Positions 1-7,092 of a DNA stretch of 13,165 bases are shown piece by piece. Made by a program: the position numbers and the translations under genes. The DNA comes from Candidatus Poribacteria bacterium. GTDB lineage: Bacteria; Poribacteria; DTPJ01; WJIO01. A model generated the notes under the pieces. The model had not been told where the DNA came from, did no database searches, and saw only the letters and a program-made list of their open reading frames with translations. Where the stretch lies: assembly GCA_014730235.1 (NCBI GenBank), contig WJIO01000217.1, positions 1-13,165 on the forward strand, in the 5' to 3' direction. How positions within the stretch are numbered: the stretch's first letter is position 1; the number at the start of each line of letters is the position of its first letter.

Positions 1-205
1 CCCATAGGCTTATCCAGGCGTAATCAGATTTTGCCTTTGCAACACCAGGTAAATCGCCCTTGTATCCTTTTAAAAGCTGAACACCAAGACATCCCGGTAG
101 TTTTTCCGTCTCAGGGATAAATTCCGTAAGCATGAATTTTTCAAATTCTTCTTTTTTTGCATCTGGTTTAAGATCTGCTGTGTGAATTGCTCTAAATTTA
201 GGCAT
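1..205 (-). CDS. Partial small dimeric alpha/beta-barrel protein (ABM/EthD-like), 3' end outside the window
   Basis: Only the first 68 residues are present; the frame runs open off the left edge. It begins MPKFRAIHTADLKPDAKKEE and continues with a PGC motif near residues 37-39, a LLKGYKGD stretch at about 44-51, and a Y-x-W-I-S-L-W strand at the cut. A beta strand, then an amphipathic helix, then PGxxxxxLLKGxxG followed by an aromatic strand is the usual pattern of small ferredoxin-like dimeric alpha/beta-barrel proteins such as antibiotic-biosynthesis-monooxygenase or EthD-type proteins. The start is well fixed: GGAGG at 211-215 sits 5 nt before the ATG at 205. It lies 26 bp downstream of the DUF3352-like gene on the same strand, probably as the second gene of one transcript. 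The fold is a reasonable call from pattern; the substrate is unknown and many such proteins have no known reaction. Confidence 0.7.
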   Translation of the reverse strand, partial: MPKFRAIHTADLKPDAKKEEFEKFMLTEFIPETEKLPGCLGVQLLKGYKGDLPGVAKAKSDYAWISLW

Positions 206-213
206 ACGCACCT

Positions 214-229
214 CCAATTTAGTAATTGG
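214..229 (-). promoter_or_regulatory. Small hairpin overlapping the ribosome binding site of the downstream gene
   Basis: CCAATT (214-219) and AATTGG (224-229) are a perfect 6-bp inverted repeat around a 4-nt loop, in the 26-bp gap between two minus-strand genes. In the mRNA the 3' arm ends in the GG that also begins the GGAGG Shine-Dalgarno sequence (211-215). Folding would therefore occlude part of the ribosome binding site. The stem is AT-rich and weak, so a regulatory role is only a possibility. Confidence 0.3.
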
Positions 230-231
230 TT

Positions 232-1914
232 TCAATATGTTTTTACACCAAGTAAGACAAAAATATACCCCAATCTATCTACAAAATTCCTTTCCCCCGA
301 ACCAACAAAATTCACCTTAAAACCATTCTCCATGTATTCCAGAGTTCCGCCCACTGAAGCCGATTTTGAGTTAATATTTTGCTGATCCAATGAAAGTATA
401 TATTTCATAAAACCAGTATTTTCCAAGTTTAGATAAAGCAAAACATTTGGATTATCCGGAAATTTAGAGGTTATTTTTAGGAAATCCTCCGATACTACCA
501 GCGGCGGCTCTTCTTCGATTATATCTTCAAAACTGCTTAGAGTGCCGAATATTAATAAATCACCAGCGAATATATAACCTAATGGTGAATTTGGCGACAG
601 GGAAAAAGGTACTTCGTATATTTTAACGCTCTTGTATTCAATATGACCTGAACCGTAGCCATTATATGAAAATAGCTTTTCAAGAGAATTTTCGCATAGA
701 TTTCGGTCTTTAAGTCCGAAGAAAAATATAAAGCCATCCTCAAGGAGTATTTCCGGTAGTCTGAATGCGTTTAAAGCGCCTCTCAATGATGTAGATATTC
801 CTATTTCACCGTTCAAACTTGCTATCAGGTCTTCATTGATGTTTAGACCCGATTCGTTTTCGATATTATTAAACATATTCTGCATAAAAGTGTATTTATC
901 TTCATTCAGAACTGTCTCGATAATGGGTTTTATTCTATCCCAGGATACGGATGGATCATCAAAATTGAAGACTAAAAATGCTTTTGAGCCAGTAAAGGGT
1001 ATTATATGCGGCGACACCAAAGCTCTATCTTTATTTAAAACAGAATAAAGAGGATGTTCATCTAAACCCATATAAATGTAAATTTCCTGAGAGGAATCTG
1101 GTGAATCAAGAGCCAGAGAACAGGACATTGACATAATCTGAATTGATGACATAGTTTCAAAAAAACTATACCATCCAGGATTTTGACCGCCAATAAAAGC
1201 TGAAAGTGGGTTCTCAAAATTTATATACATCAGAATATCCCTATCAACAGAAATGTTTGAAATTACATTATTGAATTTTGGATCGTATACGAGGGATACG
1301 TCTTTGCTATTATAAACATCAACTATGGTGCAAAATTCCTCCTCTTTACTGGTAAATATAAATAGATTATCTAAAAAGGCATATCTGGCTATAAAATTGG
1401 CATTTACTGCTTCCACCTGATTGAAGTTTATACCGGAATATTCTCCTGCCGGTGCTTTTATAATGTATTTATTATCTTTTTTGAGGTTCGTTTCAATCTC
1501 CTGAATCAACTTCTTTGCGACCTCAGTATTATCCAATTCAGCAACGATCACAGGGAAATTATTATAGTATGGTTTCGGCATGATGTAACATAAAGCAATA
1601 TGATTTCCAAATACATCTGCCAGTTCGTTTATATCAACTCCCAGACTTAGATTTATAAAATCATTTATATCCGAAATATCAGTGGAAATTTCATCATCGG
1701 AAATTATCTCTTTCCATGGGATAGATGAATCAATGGTGTTCCATATACCATTTACATCCCTTACCGAAAAGTAACCGGCACAATAGGCGGGTATAATCTC
1801 TTCCACCTCAAGGCTGAAAGCCTGCGGGATAAACATTAAAACCAGTATTGCTAATATATACCATAATCTTATATCTTTACTTACAGATCGGGAAATATTT
1901 TTTAATAAATACAT
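232..1914 (-). CDS. Secreted or membrane-anchored DUF3352-like protein of unknown function
   Basis: A 560-residue protein. The N-terminus has basic residues (K5, R9, K13, R16), a hydrophobic core at about 18-33 (LWYILAILVLMFIPQAF) and a possible signal-peptidase site after AFS (34), so it is probably exported or anchored in the cytoplasmic membrane. The mature part opens with IIPAYCAGYFSVRDVNGIW, followed by alternating strands, a helix with a conserved-looking IPWKE, and a C-terminal half that repeats the same layout (a second FxxNFDDPSVSW segment near residue 320). Two beta-rich halves after a 'P...F..(R/D)' opening match the general character of DUF3352 proteins, common in Planctomycetes, Armatimonadetes and cyanobacteria and uncharacterised. 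No catalytic motif or lipobox cysteine is visible. A TTGCTA/TAAAAT promoter lies about 75 bp upstream; the Shine-Dalgarno sequence (AAGGA) is distant and weak. The family call is from pattern only. Confidence 0.6.
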   Translation of the reverse strand: MYLLKNISRSVSKDIRLWYILAILVLMFIPQAFSLEVEEIIPAYCAGYFSVRDVNGIWNTIDSSIPWKEIISDDEISTDISDINDFINLSLGVDINELADVFGNHIALCYIMPKPYYNNFPVIVAELDNTEVAKKLIQEIETNLKKDNKYIIKAPAGEYSGINFNQVEAVNANFIARYAFLDNLFIFTSKEEEFCTIVDVYNSKDVSLVYDPKFNNVISNISVDRDILMYINFENPLSAFIGGQNPGWYSFFETMSSIQIMSMSCSLALDSPDSSQEIYIYMGLDEHPLYSVLNKDRALVSPHIIPFTGSKAFLVFNFDDPSVSWDRIKPIIETVLNEDKYTFMQNMFNNIENESGLNINEDLIASLNGEIGISTSLRGALNAFRLPEILLEDGFIFFFGLKDRNLCENSLEKLFSYNGYGSGHIEYKSVKIYEVPFSLSPNSPLGYIFAGDLLIFGTLSSFEDIIEEEPPLVVSEDFLKITSKFPDNPNVLLYLNLENTGFMKYILSLDQQNINSKSASVGGTLEYMENGFKVNFVGSGERNFVDRLGYIFVLLGVKTY

Positions 1915-1988
1915 GAAATTCTATTTTTCCTTCTGATTCTTCTTGATGATAATTAAATTTCTATCATGGGGCAGCATTTGTAATGAAC

Positions 1989-2017
1989 ATTTTACTATCC
2001 GGATAAGCTTTTAGCAA
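1989..2017 (-). promoter_or_regulatory. Sigma-70-type promoter for the DUF3352-like gene
   Basis: On the minus strand, TTGCTA (2017-2012) and TAAAAT (1994-1989) are separated by exactly 17 bp. This would give a leader of about 65-70 nt before the ATG at 1914. The spacer overlaps a perfect 10-bp palindrome, TATCCGGATA (1996-2005), which could be an operator or chance. Confidence 0.5.
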
Positions 2018-2057
2018 GGTAAATCTTTTATATGGATACTCATTTGTCTATTCACTC

Positions 2058-2086
2058 TTGATCTGATGCGGGAACTGTGATAAATT
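2058..2086 (+). promoter_or_regulatory. Sigma-70-type promoter for the TIM-barrel isomerase gene
   Basis: TTGATC (2058-2063) and TAAATT (2081-2086) are separated by 17 bp. Transcription would start near 2092, leaving a leader of about 57 nt before the ATG at 2149. The -10 lies downstream of an in-frame GTG at 2077, which argues against that GTG as the start. The promoter is divergent from the one at 1989-2017, with about 40 bp between the two -35 boxes. Confidence 0.45.
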
Positions 2087-2148
2087 TACGTAATAAAATT
2101 TTAGCGCTTGCAAAATCCGATTTAATTATAAATATCAGGAGAGTTATT

Positions 2149-3027
2149 ATGTTTAAACTAGCTGTAATAAGCGATGAAGTCTCTCAGGACTTCCAGACTG
2201 TGGCCGATTTAGCGGCGGAATACAAGCTCAATGGTATAGAAATAAGATCAGTATGGGATAAACCACCACAAGACTTAGACGAAAAAGATATGTCCAGGAT
2301 GAAAGAGATATTGGAAAAAGCTGGATTAGAAATAGCGGGAGTTGCTTCTCCCTTTTATAAATGCGATATAGATGATGCAGAAGCCCGTAAAGAACATATT
2401 GAGATACTAAAAAAATGTATAAAGTTGGCCAAGTTTTTCGGAACTAACATAGTCAGGGGTTTTGCGTTCTGGGATACAGGTAAAACAGAGGAATTATGGG
2501 ATACTATAAAGGAATATTACCAGGAGCCAGTTAAGATTATTGAATCAGAGGGCATTATACTGGGGTTGGAAAACGAATCGTCTACATCTCTGGCAACAGC
2601 CAAATTGACGGCTAAATTTATCCAGGAAATCGGATCACCAAACGTCAAGGCTATATGGGATCCAGCCAACGAAGCCCATGCAAAGGACGGAATAACGCCA
2701 TATCCAGATGCTTATAATGTGTTAAAACCTATGATGATCCATTGTCATGCCAAAGATGCCGCTCCAGGGCCCGATGGTAAGATGGAATCTGTGCCTGTAG
2801 GTGATGGAATTATTGACTGGAGTGGTCAGCTAAAGGAACTGCTGGACTCGGGTTATAAAGGCTACCTGTCACTGGAAACCCACTGGAGACCAAAGAAAGC
2901 CTTGAGTGAATCCCTGGTAAACGAACCGGGTGGATCAGCTTTCTCCGAAGCCGGTGAAGAGGCCAGCCGAATTTGCCTTGATAATATATTTGCCATGCTT
3001 AAGGAACACGACGTATCAATAGCTTAA
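2149..3027 (+). CDS. Sugar phosphate isomerase/epimerase (xylose-isomerase-like TIM barrel)
   Basis: A 292-residue protein of the AP-endonuclease-2/xylose-isomerase-like TIM-barrel superfamily, which interconverts or epimerises sugars or related polyols in the cytoplasm. The N-terminus (FKLAVISDEVSQDF) is the first strand. The four expected metal ligands can be placed: E141 in LGLENE, D171 in WDPANEAH, H198 and/or H200 in IHCHAKD, and E243 in LSLETHW. Length fits the family. The start is chosen because AGGAGAG (2137-2143) lies 5 nt before the ATG at 2149; the upstream GTG at 2077 has no such site and would precede the predicted -10. It stands alone on its strand, divergent from the DUF3352-like gene and convergent with the kinase gene, overlapping that gene's end by 12 bp. 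The family is clear; the substrate cannot be told from the sequence. Confidence 0.9.
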   Translation: MFKLAVISDEVSQDFQTVADLAAEYKLNGIEIRSVWDKPPQDLDEKDMSRMKEILEKAGLEIAGVASPFYKCDIDDAEARKEHIEILKKCIKLAKFFGTNIVRGFAFWDTGKTEELWDTIKEYYQEPVKIIESEGIILGLENESSTSLATAKLTAKFIQEIGSPNVKAIWDPANEAHAKDGITPYPDAYNVLKPMMIHCHAKDAAPGPDGKMESVPVGDGIIDWSGQLKELLDSGYKGYLSLETHWRPKKALSESLVNEPGGSAFSEAGEEASRICLDNIFAMLKEHDVSIA

Positions 3028-4032
3028 ATCCAGATCGTCCAGACGGAAGCTGCTGAACTGAATTGCTCTGGTGACTTCAGTGGCATCTTTACTGCCTCTC
3101 AAAGTCAGAATTTTACGGCAGAAATCTATATCTTCTATTAAAGCCAGACAAACAGGTTCGCCGCTTCTGTCTATTATGGCAACAAGCCGTTTTTTAAAAT
3201 ACCCCGGTGTATATGTGTATAATTCTTTCAGGCTGAAATATCCGCATAATTTTCGGAAGGACGCCTGGTTGACTTCATTTTCTGTAACGGCAAAAAGACT
3301 TTTTGAAGACCATTCCGCATATAAAACCTTGTGATCTATTACCTTTGATATGTTTTCCAGTTCTTTGTCGTTTGCCTCCCTGCCGTTCAGGAAACTGATT
3401 CTCTGACCGTTAATTTGTGAGAAACTAACTTCATATACTGCAAAATCTGAAAAATACTGGCAAAACTTTTCAATCCTGTATGAACATCTGCTTTCCCTAC
3501 TCTTCTTTTTTACCTCTCTGGCTGGACTAATTCTATATATATTACAGGTGGAATCTGTTTCATAACCTTTTATCAGCGTTTCAAGTTCACCATCTCTTTG
3601 AATACAGACGATATGATTGGGCCTTACAGCCTCAATTTTGCTGGATTTTAGAACCTTTCCTATCCGACCATCCACTAAACCTGTGGTATCAATTACTACT
3701 AAATCCACCTTTGCTTTTAACGCAGAATCCAGAACTTGCCTGACTCCGACAACTGTTTGGAGTAGATGTCTTTCAGGGGTAACGCTGCCTACAAAGTAGA
3801 ACGAATCAGGAAAAAGGATGGGTTTGGGATTTTCGCTATAGACTTTCATCGCTACAGTAGTCGGCGGGCCGATCCAGGATTGTCCTACATCAGAATCAAT
3901 AACCGCAACGTTTTTACCTTCTTTCAGAGCTTCAGAGGCTAGATGACGACAAAATGTTGATTTACCTGTATCCACGCGCCCTATAACTATAACGATTCCA
4001 CCCTCATTTATTATTTTAAAATTAGCTTTCAC
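3016..4032 (-). CDS. Clp1/Grc3-type polynucleotide 5'-hydroxyl kinase
   Basis: A 338-residue P-loop protein. Visible motifs: Walker A GRVDTGKS at 18-25; the Clp1-type DSDVGQSWIGPP at 46-57, equivalent to the D-x-D-x-G-Q...P segment of Clp1/NOL9/Grc3 kinases; VGSVTPERH at 81-89; Walker B-like LVVIDTTGLV at 111-120; and a lid/base-contact-like IVCIQRDGEL at 141-150. The C-terminal ~110 residues are beta-rich and end in an I-x-F-S-S-F-R-L strand, like the Clp1 C-terminal domain. The family phosphorylates 5'-OH ends of RNA or DNA, with roles in tRNA and rRNA processing in archaea and eukaryotes; bacterial members are little studied. The start is GTG at 4032, 11 bp inside the end of the EF-hand gene, implying translational coupling; an in-frame TGA lies just upstream and the next start candidate falls inside the P-loop. 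Family confidence is high; the substrate is inferred. Confidence 0.85.
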   Translation of the reverse strand: MKANFKIINEGGIVIVIGRVDTGKSTFCRHLASEALKEGKNVAVIDSDVGQSWIGPPTTVAMKVYSENPKPILFPDSFYFVGSVTPERHLLQTVVGVRQVLDSALKAKVDLVVIDTTGLVDGRIGKVLKSSKIEAVRPNHIVCIQRDGELETLIKGYETDSTCNIYRISPAREVKKKSRESRCSYRIEKFCQYFSDFAVYEVSFSQINGQRISFLNGREANDKELENISKVIDHKVLYAEWSSKSLFAVTENEVNQASFRKLCGYFSLKELYTYTPGYFKKRLVAIIDRSGEPVCLALIEDIDFCRKILTLRGSKDATEVTRAIQFSSFRLDDLDLSY

Positions 4033-6211
4033 CCCTTTTCATCCTTTTTCTGGCCAGACGTTCCAGCGGCACAAGAAGTTCCTTGTGTTTCTTACGCGAA
4101 CCTTTAGGGATTTTGGTTTTGCGGCAGAACAATTTTGCCATGGGCCTGATTAGCCGCATACGTCCATTAATTGACCAACCCGAAGCTTGAAGTAATACAC
4201 CCATATCACGTTGACGGAGTTTCAAGAGGGCCGATATAAATGAAGCTGTAACGCCTATTATAATAAAGACCCCTACCATAATCAACAGTACTTGCAAAGT
4301 TTTCGGTTGGGTCAATTGCTTTGCTGCATCCACTATAAATTTCAGGGCTGTTCCCAAACCCGCTACTAAAAGTCCTGTACCGATCATTATATCTCTTGCT
4401 GTTCCTGAGCGTTGGATTTCAGTTCTTGGTGTCTCTGATGTTCTGGCCTGTTGACCTACCTCGCTGGCTTCTTGGGATCGGGCGGTAGTTTGCTGCGCTT
4501 GCTGCAACTCCCTCTGTATGATCTGCTGATCGCTGGGTGATGTGATTATTGCTTTTTCTGATTCTTTCTGTATTGAAGAGCTAATTTGGGATATGCGTCC
4601 CCCTATCAGTGCATATAAACGTCTAAAGGGATCTTTTATAGAATCCAACAGGCTTATAGGATTTTCAACAATCTGAACTATTTGCGCATCCAGTTCCCGA
4701 CCCATAATAGTGAAGAATACTCCTCTTTTACCAACATAAAACTGCTTTCCGTTTCCCCTTGTCACAGGAACAGCGATTTCAAAAGAATCTTCAGTTTTAA
4801 AGCCTGTCACCTGGAGATACAGAAGATATATGCCGCTGTTTTTGGCCAGATTTGAATGTGCAACCCTGTTTTCTACCCTTACGCTGAAACTGTATTCCCG
4901 ACCACCCAAAACTAATTTTCCCATTTCGAACATGGCCTGAGTTTCTGTGTTAAATAAATGGGGAAAGCTGACGTAGTTATTTACAAATACAAACAACCAC
5001 TGATGATATAGAATAAGCTTTTCCAGGTTTTGCAACTGTTGTATTTCATCGGCTACGGTTTTATCCTCAATTATCAAAGAGCGAATAGCTGCATCATGGG
5101 GTGCATACAGATAGGCTTTAATTTTTTCTATACCCATTGTTTCAATAGGTACGGCAGGTTTTGAGTTGACCCATTTCTCGTAGTGGGCAAATTTGGATAA
5201 AATATGATTCCATTGCTCCTGGGATATTGCGTTTACTTCTTCACCAAAGATAGGCTTTACCAGTTTATCATGGAAAGCTTTAACCCGATCCCGGTAAAAC
5301 TCGTTGATGCCATTCAACAGATAAAGAATACCCTCTGGGTTGGCCTTAGCCAGAGGAGCGACGTTTATATGGTCTATAATGGCCTGCCGGTTCATGTAAT
5401 CCAGTTTTGCTATTTCCTCTTCCCGGGGATACATCCTGTCAGACATGCGGGGATCAAATCGCACCAACGAGCATTGAGCAAAAAACAGTTCGACTTTATC
5501 CCGGATTGAGTTTATTATCTGGTAGAGATTAGACGTTTCCGTTCCAAAAGGCATATTAAGTGTAGAACTTTCTCCTTCTGGAATTACACCCTGGTTATAC
5601 CATTGAATATAAGCGTTAGCATCCTTTTTGAACTGTTCCAAATTAGCTTCAGTAATGCCTTTAAGACCACTGGCATCTAATGCGCCTCCGTATGCCGTCA
5701 ACAAATCCCGGACAAACAGGGAAGCTGACGGGTCTTTTACAACTTCCGGCGGGATAACTCCATCGCCGTTGTAATCCGCCTGGGCCATAATTTTCTGACG
5801 ATCTCGCACCTGGGCAAGACTTATCTCAAAGGAATCTGGCAAACCAATATTCTTTAGTACAAGTTTGGCTGACTCAATAAGGGCTTTACCTTCAGGATCG
5901 TCGGTATTAATAAGGTTAATAGGAAGATTGGATTGATGATTTAACCAGGTCTCTGAGGGCTTCAAACACTTAAAGAGCCATCTCAAAGCTATTCGTATTT
6001 CTTCACTGATAATACGGTTATTACCATCTGCGTCTAAAAACTTCAGGAAAGCAGGATCAACAGTCAGACCAAACAACGGGCAACTGGTGGCCATCCAGCG
6101 ACCATCAGGTATGGTAAGGAGATGCTTTAAGTCCTGGATGTTTGATATTCGTAAATGGTAATGGCCACCGTATTTATGGAATACAGTCTTATCGTCTTTA
6201 TTTTGTAACAA
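4022..6211 (-). CDS. EF-hand protein with two C-terminal membrane helices, function unknown
   Basis: A 729-residue protein without a signal peptide. An N-terminal domain holds HYHLRI and RWMATSCPL motifs, then a canonical EF-hand loop at 60-71 (DADGNNRIISEE; ligands D60, D62, N64, E71) and a second, looser one at 146-157 (DYNGDGVIPPEV; acidic residue at loop position 11 rather than 12). A long mostly helical middle follows. Residues ~560-605 are Q/E/S-rich and probably coiled-coil or disordered. Two hydrophobic segments at ~608-630 and ~638-663 form a likely membrane hairpin, and the last ~65 residues are strongly basic (KIPKGSRKKHK, LARKRMKR). The large N-terminal part and the basic tail would then both face the cytoplasm. 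The start is a TTG with an ideal AGGAG 8 nt upstream; the next Met is at residue 40. It sits between the reductase (11-bp gap) and the kinase (11-bp overlap). I recall similar uncharacterised EF-hand proteins in diverse bacteria but can name no function. Confidence 0.75.
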   Translation of the reverse strand: MLQNKDDKTVFHKYGGHYHLRISNIQDLKHLLTIPDGRWMATSCPLFGLTVDPAFLKFLDADGNNRIISEEIRIALRWLFKCLKPSETWLNHQSNLPINLINTDDPEGKALIESAKLVLKNIGLPDSFEISLAQVRDRQKIMAQADYNGDGVIPPEVVKDPSASLFVRDLLTAYGGALDASGLKGITEANLEQFKKDANAYIQWYNQGVIPEGESSTLNMPFGTETSNLYQIINSIRDKVELFFAQCSLVRFDPRMSDRMYPREEEIAKLDYMNRQAIIDHINVAPLAKANPEGILYLLNGINEFYRDRVKAFHDKLVKPIFGEEVNAISQEQWNHILSKFAHYEKWVNSKPAVPIETMGIEKIKAYLYAPHDAAIRSLIIEDKTVADEIQQLQNLEKLILYHQWLFVFVNNYVSFPHLFNTETQAMFEMGKLVLGGREYSFSVRVENRVAHSNLAKNSGIYLLYLQVTGFKTEDSFEIAVPVTRGNGKQFYVGKRGVFFTIMGRELDAQIVQIVENPISLLDSIKDPFRRLYALIGGRISQISSSIQKESEKAIITSPSDQQIIQRELQQAQQTTARSQEASEVGQQARTSETPRTEIQRSGTARDIMIGTGLLVAGLGTALKFIVDAAKQLTQPKTLQVLLIMVGVFIIIGVTASFISALLKLRQRDMGVLLQASGWSINGRMRLIRPMAKLFCRKTKIPKGSRKKHKELLVPLERLARKRMKRGES

Positions 6212-6219
6212 CTAATCCA

Positions 6220-6224
6220 CTCCT
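6220..6224 (-). promoter_or_regulatory. Shine-Dalgarno site fixing the TTG start of the EF-hand gene
   Basis: AGGAG on the minus strand (6224-6220) lies 8 nt before TTG at 6211-6209. It overlaps the TAG stop of the aldo/keto reductase gene (6225-6223), so ribosomes finishing the first gene end on the initiation site of the second. No ATG lies in frame near this position. Confidence 0.65.
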
Positions 6225-6966
6225 AAGACATAAGAGAGATGTTCTGAAGAACTTGTTCTTCACTGACCATACCGATAACAAAAACATCAACACAGGATAA
6301 ACCCAGTATATAATCCATACATTTGGGAGCATGATCGGCTAATTTTCCCTGACCATAGACTTTCATACCGATAACGCCTTTACCTGCTTCCTTTATACCT
6401 TCCAGCACAGGAACGATTTTATCCGGATCATCATCCATATTTTCCCCATTATAATTTATACGAGCAAGTACAGCGTCTACCCATTCGGCTGATGCCACTG
6501 TTTTCAGGGATTCATAGTCATGACACGACATGCCTATGGCCTTAACCTGACCTTTTTCCTTTGCCTGCTGGAACACCTCTATAACATCGGCGTAATCCGT
6601 AAGCCAGTTTTTATTTGTTATACAGTGCATAAGGAGAATGTCTATGTAATCAGTACCGAGTTCTTTCAGAAATCGAGGAATTTCCTCTTTGACTGTCTCC
6701 GCAGATTTTGAATGGGTTTTGGTGATGATGGTAACGGATGACCTGTCTATGTCTTTAAGCGCATCCCCAAAGTGTGGGTGACTGCCATAGCCATCAGCCA
6801 GGTCCCATAAGGTAATTCCTTTATCATAGGCAAATTTCATAAGGTTTACCAGTTTTTGATGGCCTATCCTGGTTTGGTCGGAATTATTATTCCAGCCATG
6901 GGTGCCTGTTCCAAACCCAAGGCGGGAAGAGCTTATGCCGGTGTTTCCTATATCTACAACTTGCAT
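6223..6966 (-). CDS. Aldo/keto reductase
   Basis: A 247-residue NAD(P)H-dependent oxidoreductase with a TIM-barrel fold. All four catalytic residues are in place: D55 and Y60 in WDLADGYG, K83 in IITKTH, and H114 in DILLMHC. The opening GNTGISSSRLGFGTGTHGW is the family's usual N-terminus. At 247 residues it is shorter than the common 280-330; the C-terminal cofactor-binding part is compact (GVIGMKVYGQGKLADHA and VDVFVIGMVSEEQV are present), so it looks complete rather than broken. The start is ATG at 6966 because the AGGGG site (6976-6980) is 9 nt upstream; the in-frame TTG at 6975 abuts that site and is unlikely. It is the first gene of the reductase/EF-hand/kinase operon, about 45 nt downstream of the predicted transcription start. 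The substrate is unknown. Confidence 0.92.
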   Translation of the reverse strand: MQVVDIGNTGISSSRLGFGTGTHGWNNNSDQTRIGHQKLVNLMKFAYDKGITLWDLADGYGSHPHFGDALKDIDRSSVTIITKTHSKSAETVKEEIPRFLKELGTDYIDILLMHCITNKNWLTDYADVIEVFQQAKEKGQVKAIGMSCHDYESLKTVASAEWVDAVLARINYNGENMDDDPDKIVPVLEGIKEAGKGVIGMKVYGQGKLADHAPKCMDYILGLSCVDVFVIGMVSEEQVLQNISLMS

Positions 6967-7018
6967 TATATTCAACCCCTTTATATGAAATATTATATTT
7001 ATCTAGTTTACATGGATC

Positions 7019-7047
7019 ATTATAAGGGTTGTGGGTTATCATGTCAA
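7019..7047 (-). promoter_or_regulatory. Perfect-consensus sigma-70 promoter for the reductase/EF-hand/kinase operon
   Basis: On the minus strand, TTGACA (7047-7042) and TATAAT (7024-7019) are separated by exactly 17 bp. Both hexamers match the consensus at all six positions. Transcription would start near 7012, about 45 nt upstream of the ATG at 6966. Such a promoter suggests strong, mainly constitutive expression unless an operator overlaps it; none is obvious. Confidence 0.85.
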
Positions 7048-7092
7048 TAGGATCGAGCTAAATCCAAGAATAAAATCTATGTCCGTGAAAAC

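Noticed and set aside
2077-2148. In-frame GTG start extending the TIM-barrel isomerase by 24 residues
   Set aside because: It has no Shine-Dalgarno site, the extension does not look like the family N-terminus, and the predicted -10 box lies downstream of the GTG. ATG at 2149 has AGGAGAG at good spacing.
6967-6975. TTG start three codons upstream of the aldo/keto reductase ATG
   Set aside because: The purine-rich ribosome site directly abuts this TTG, whereas it is 9 nt from the ATG at 6966.
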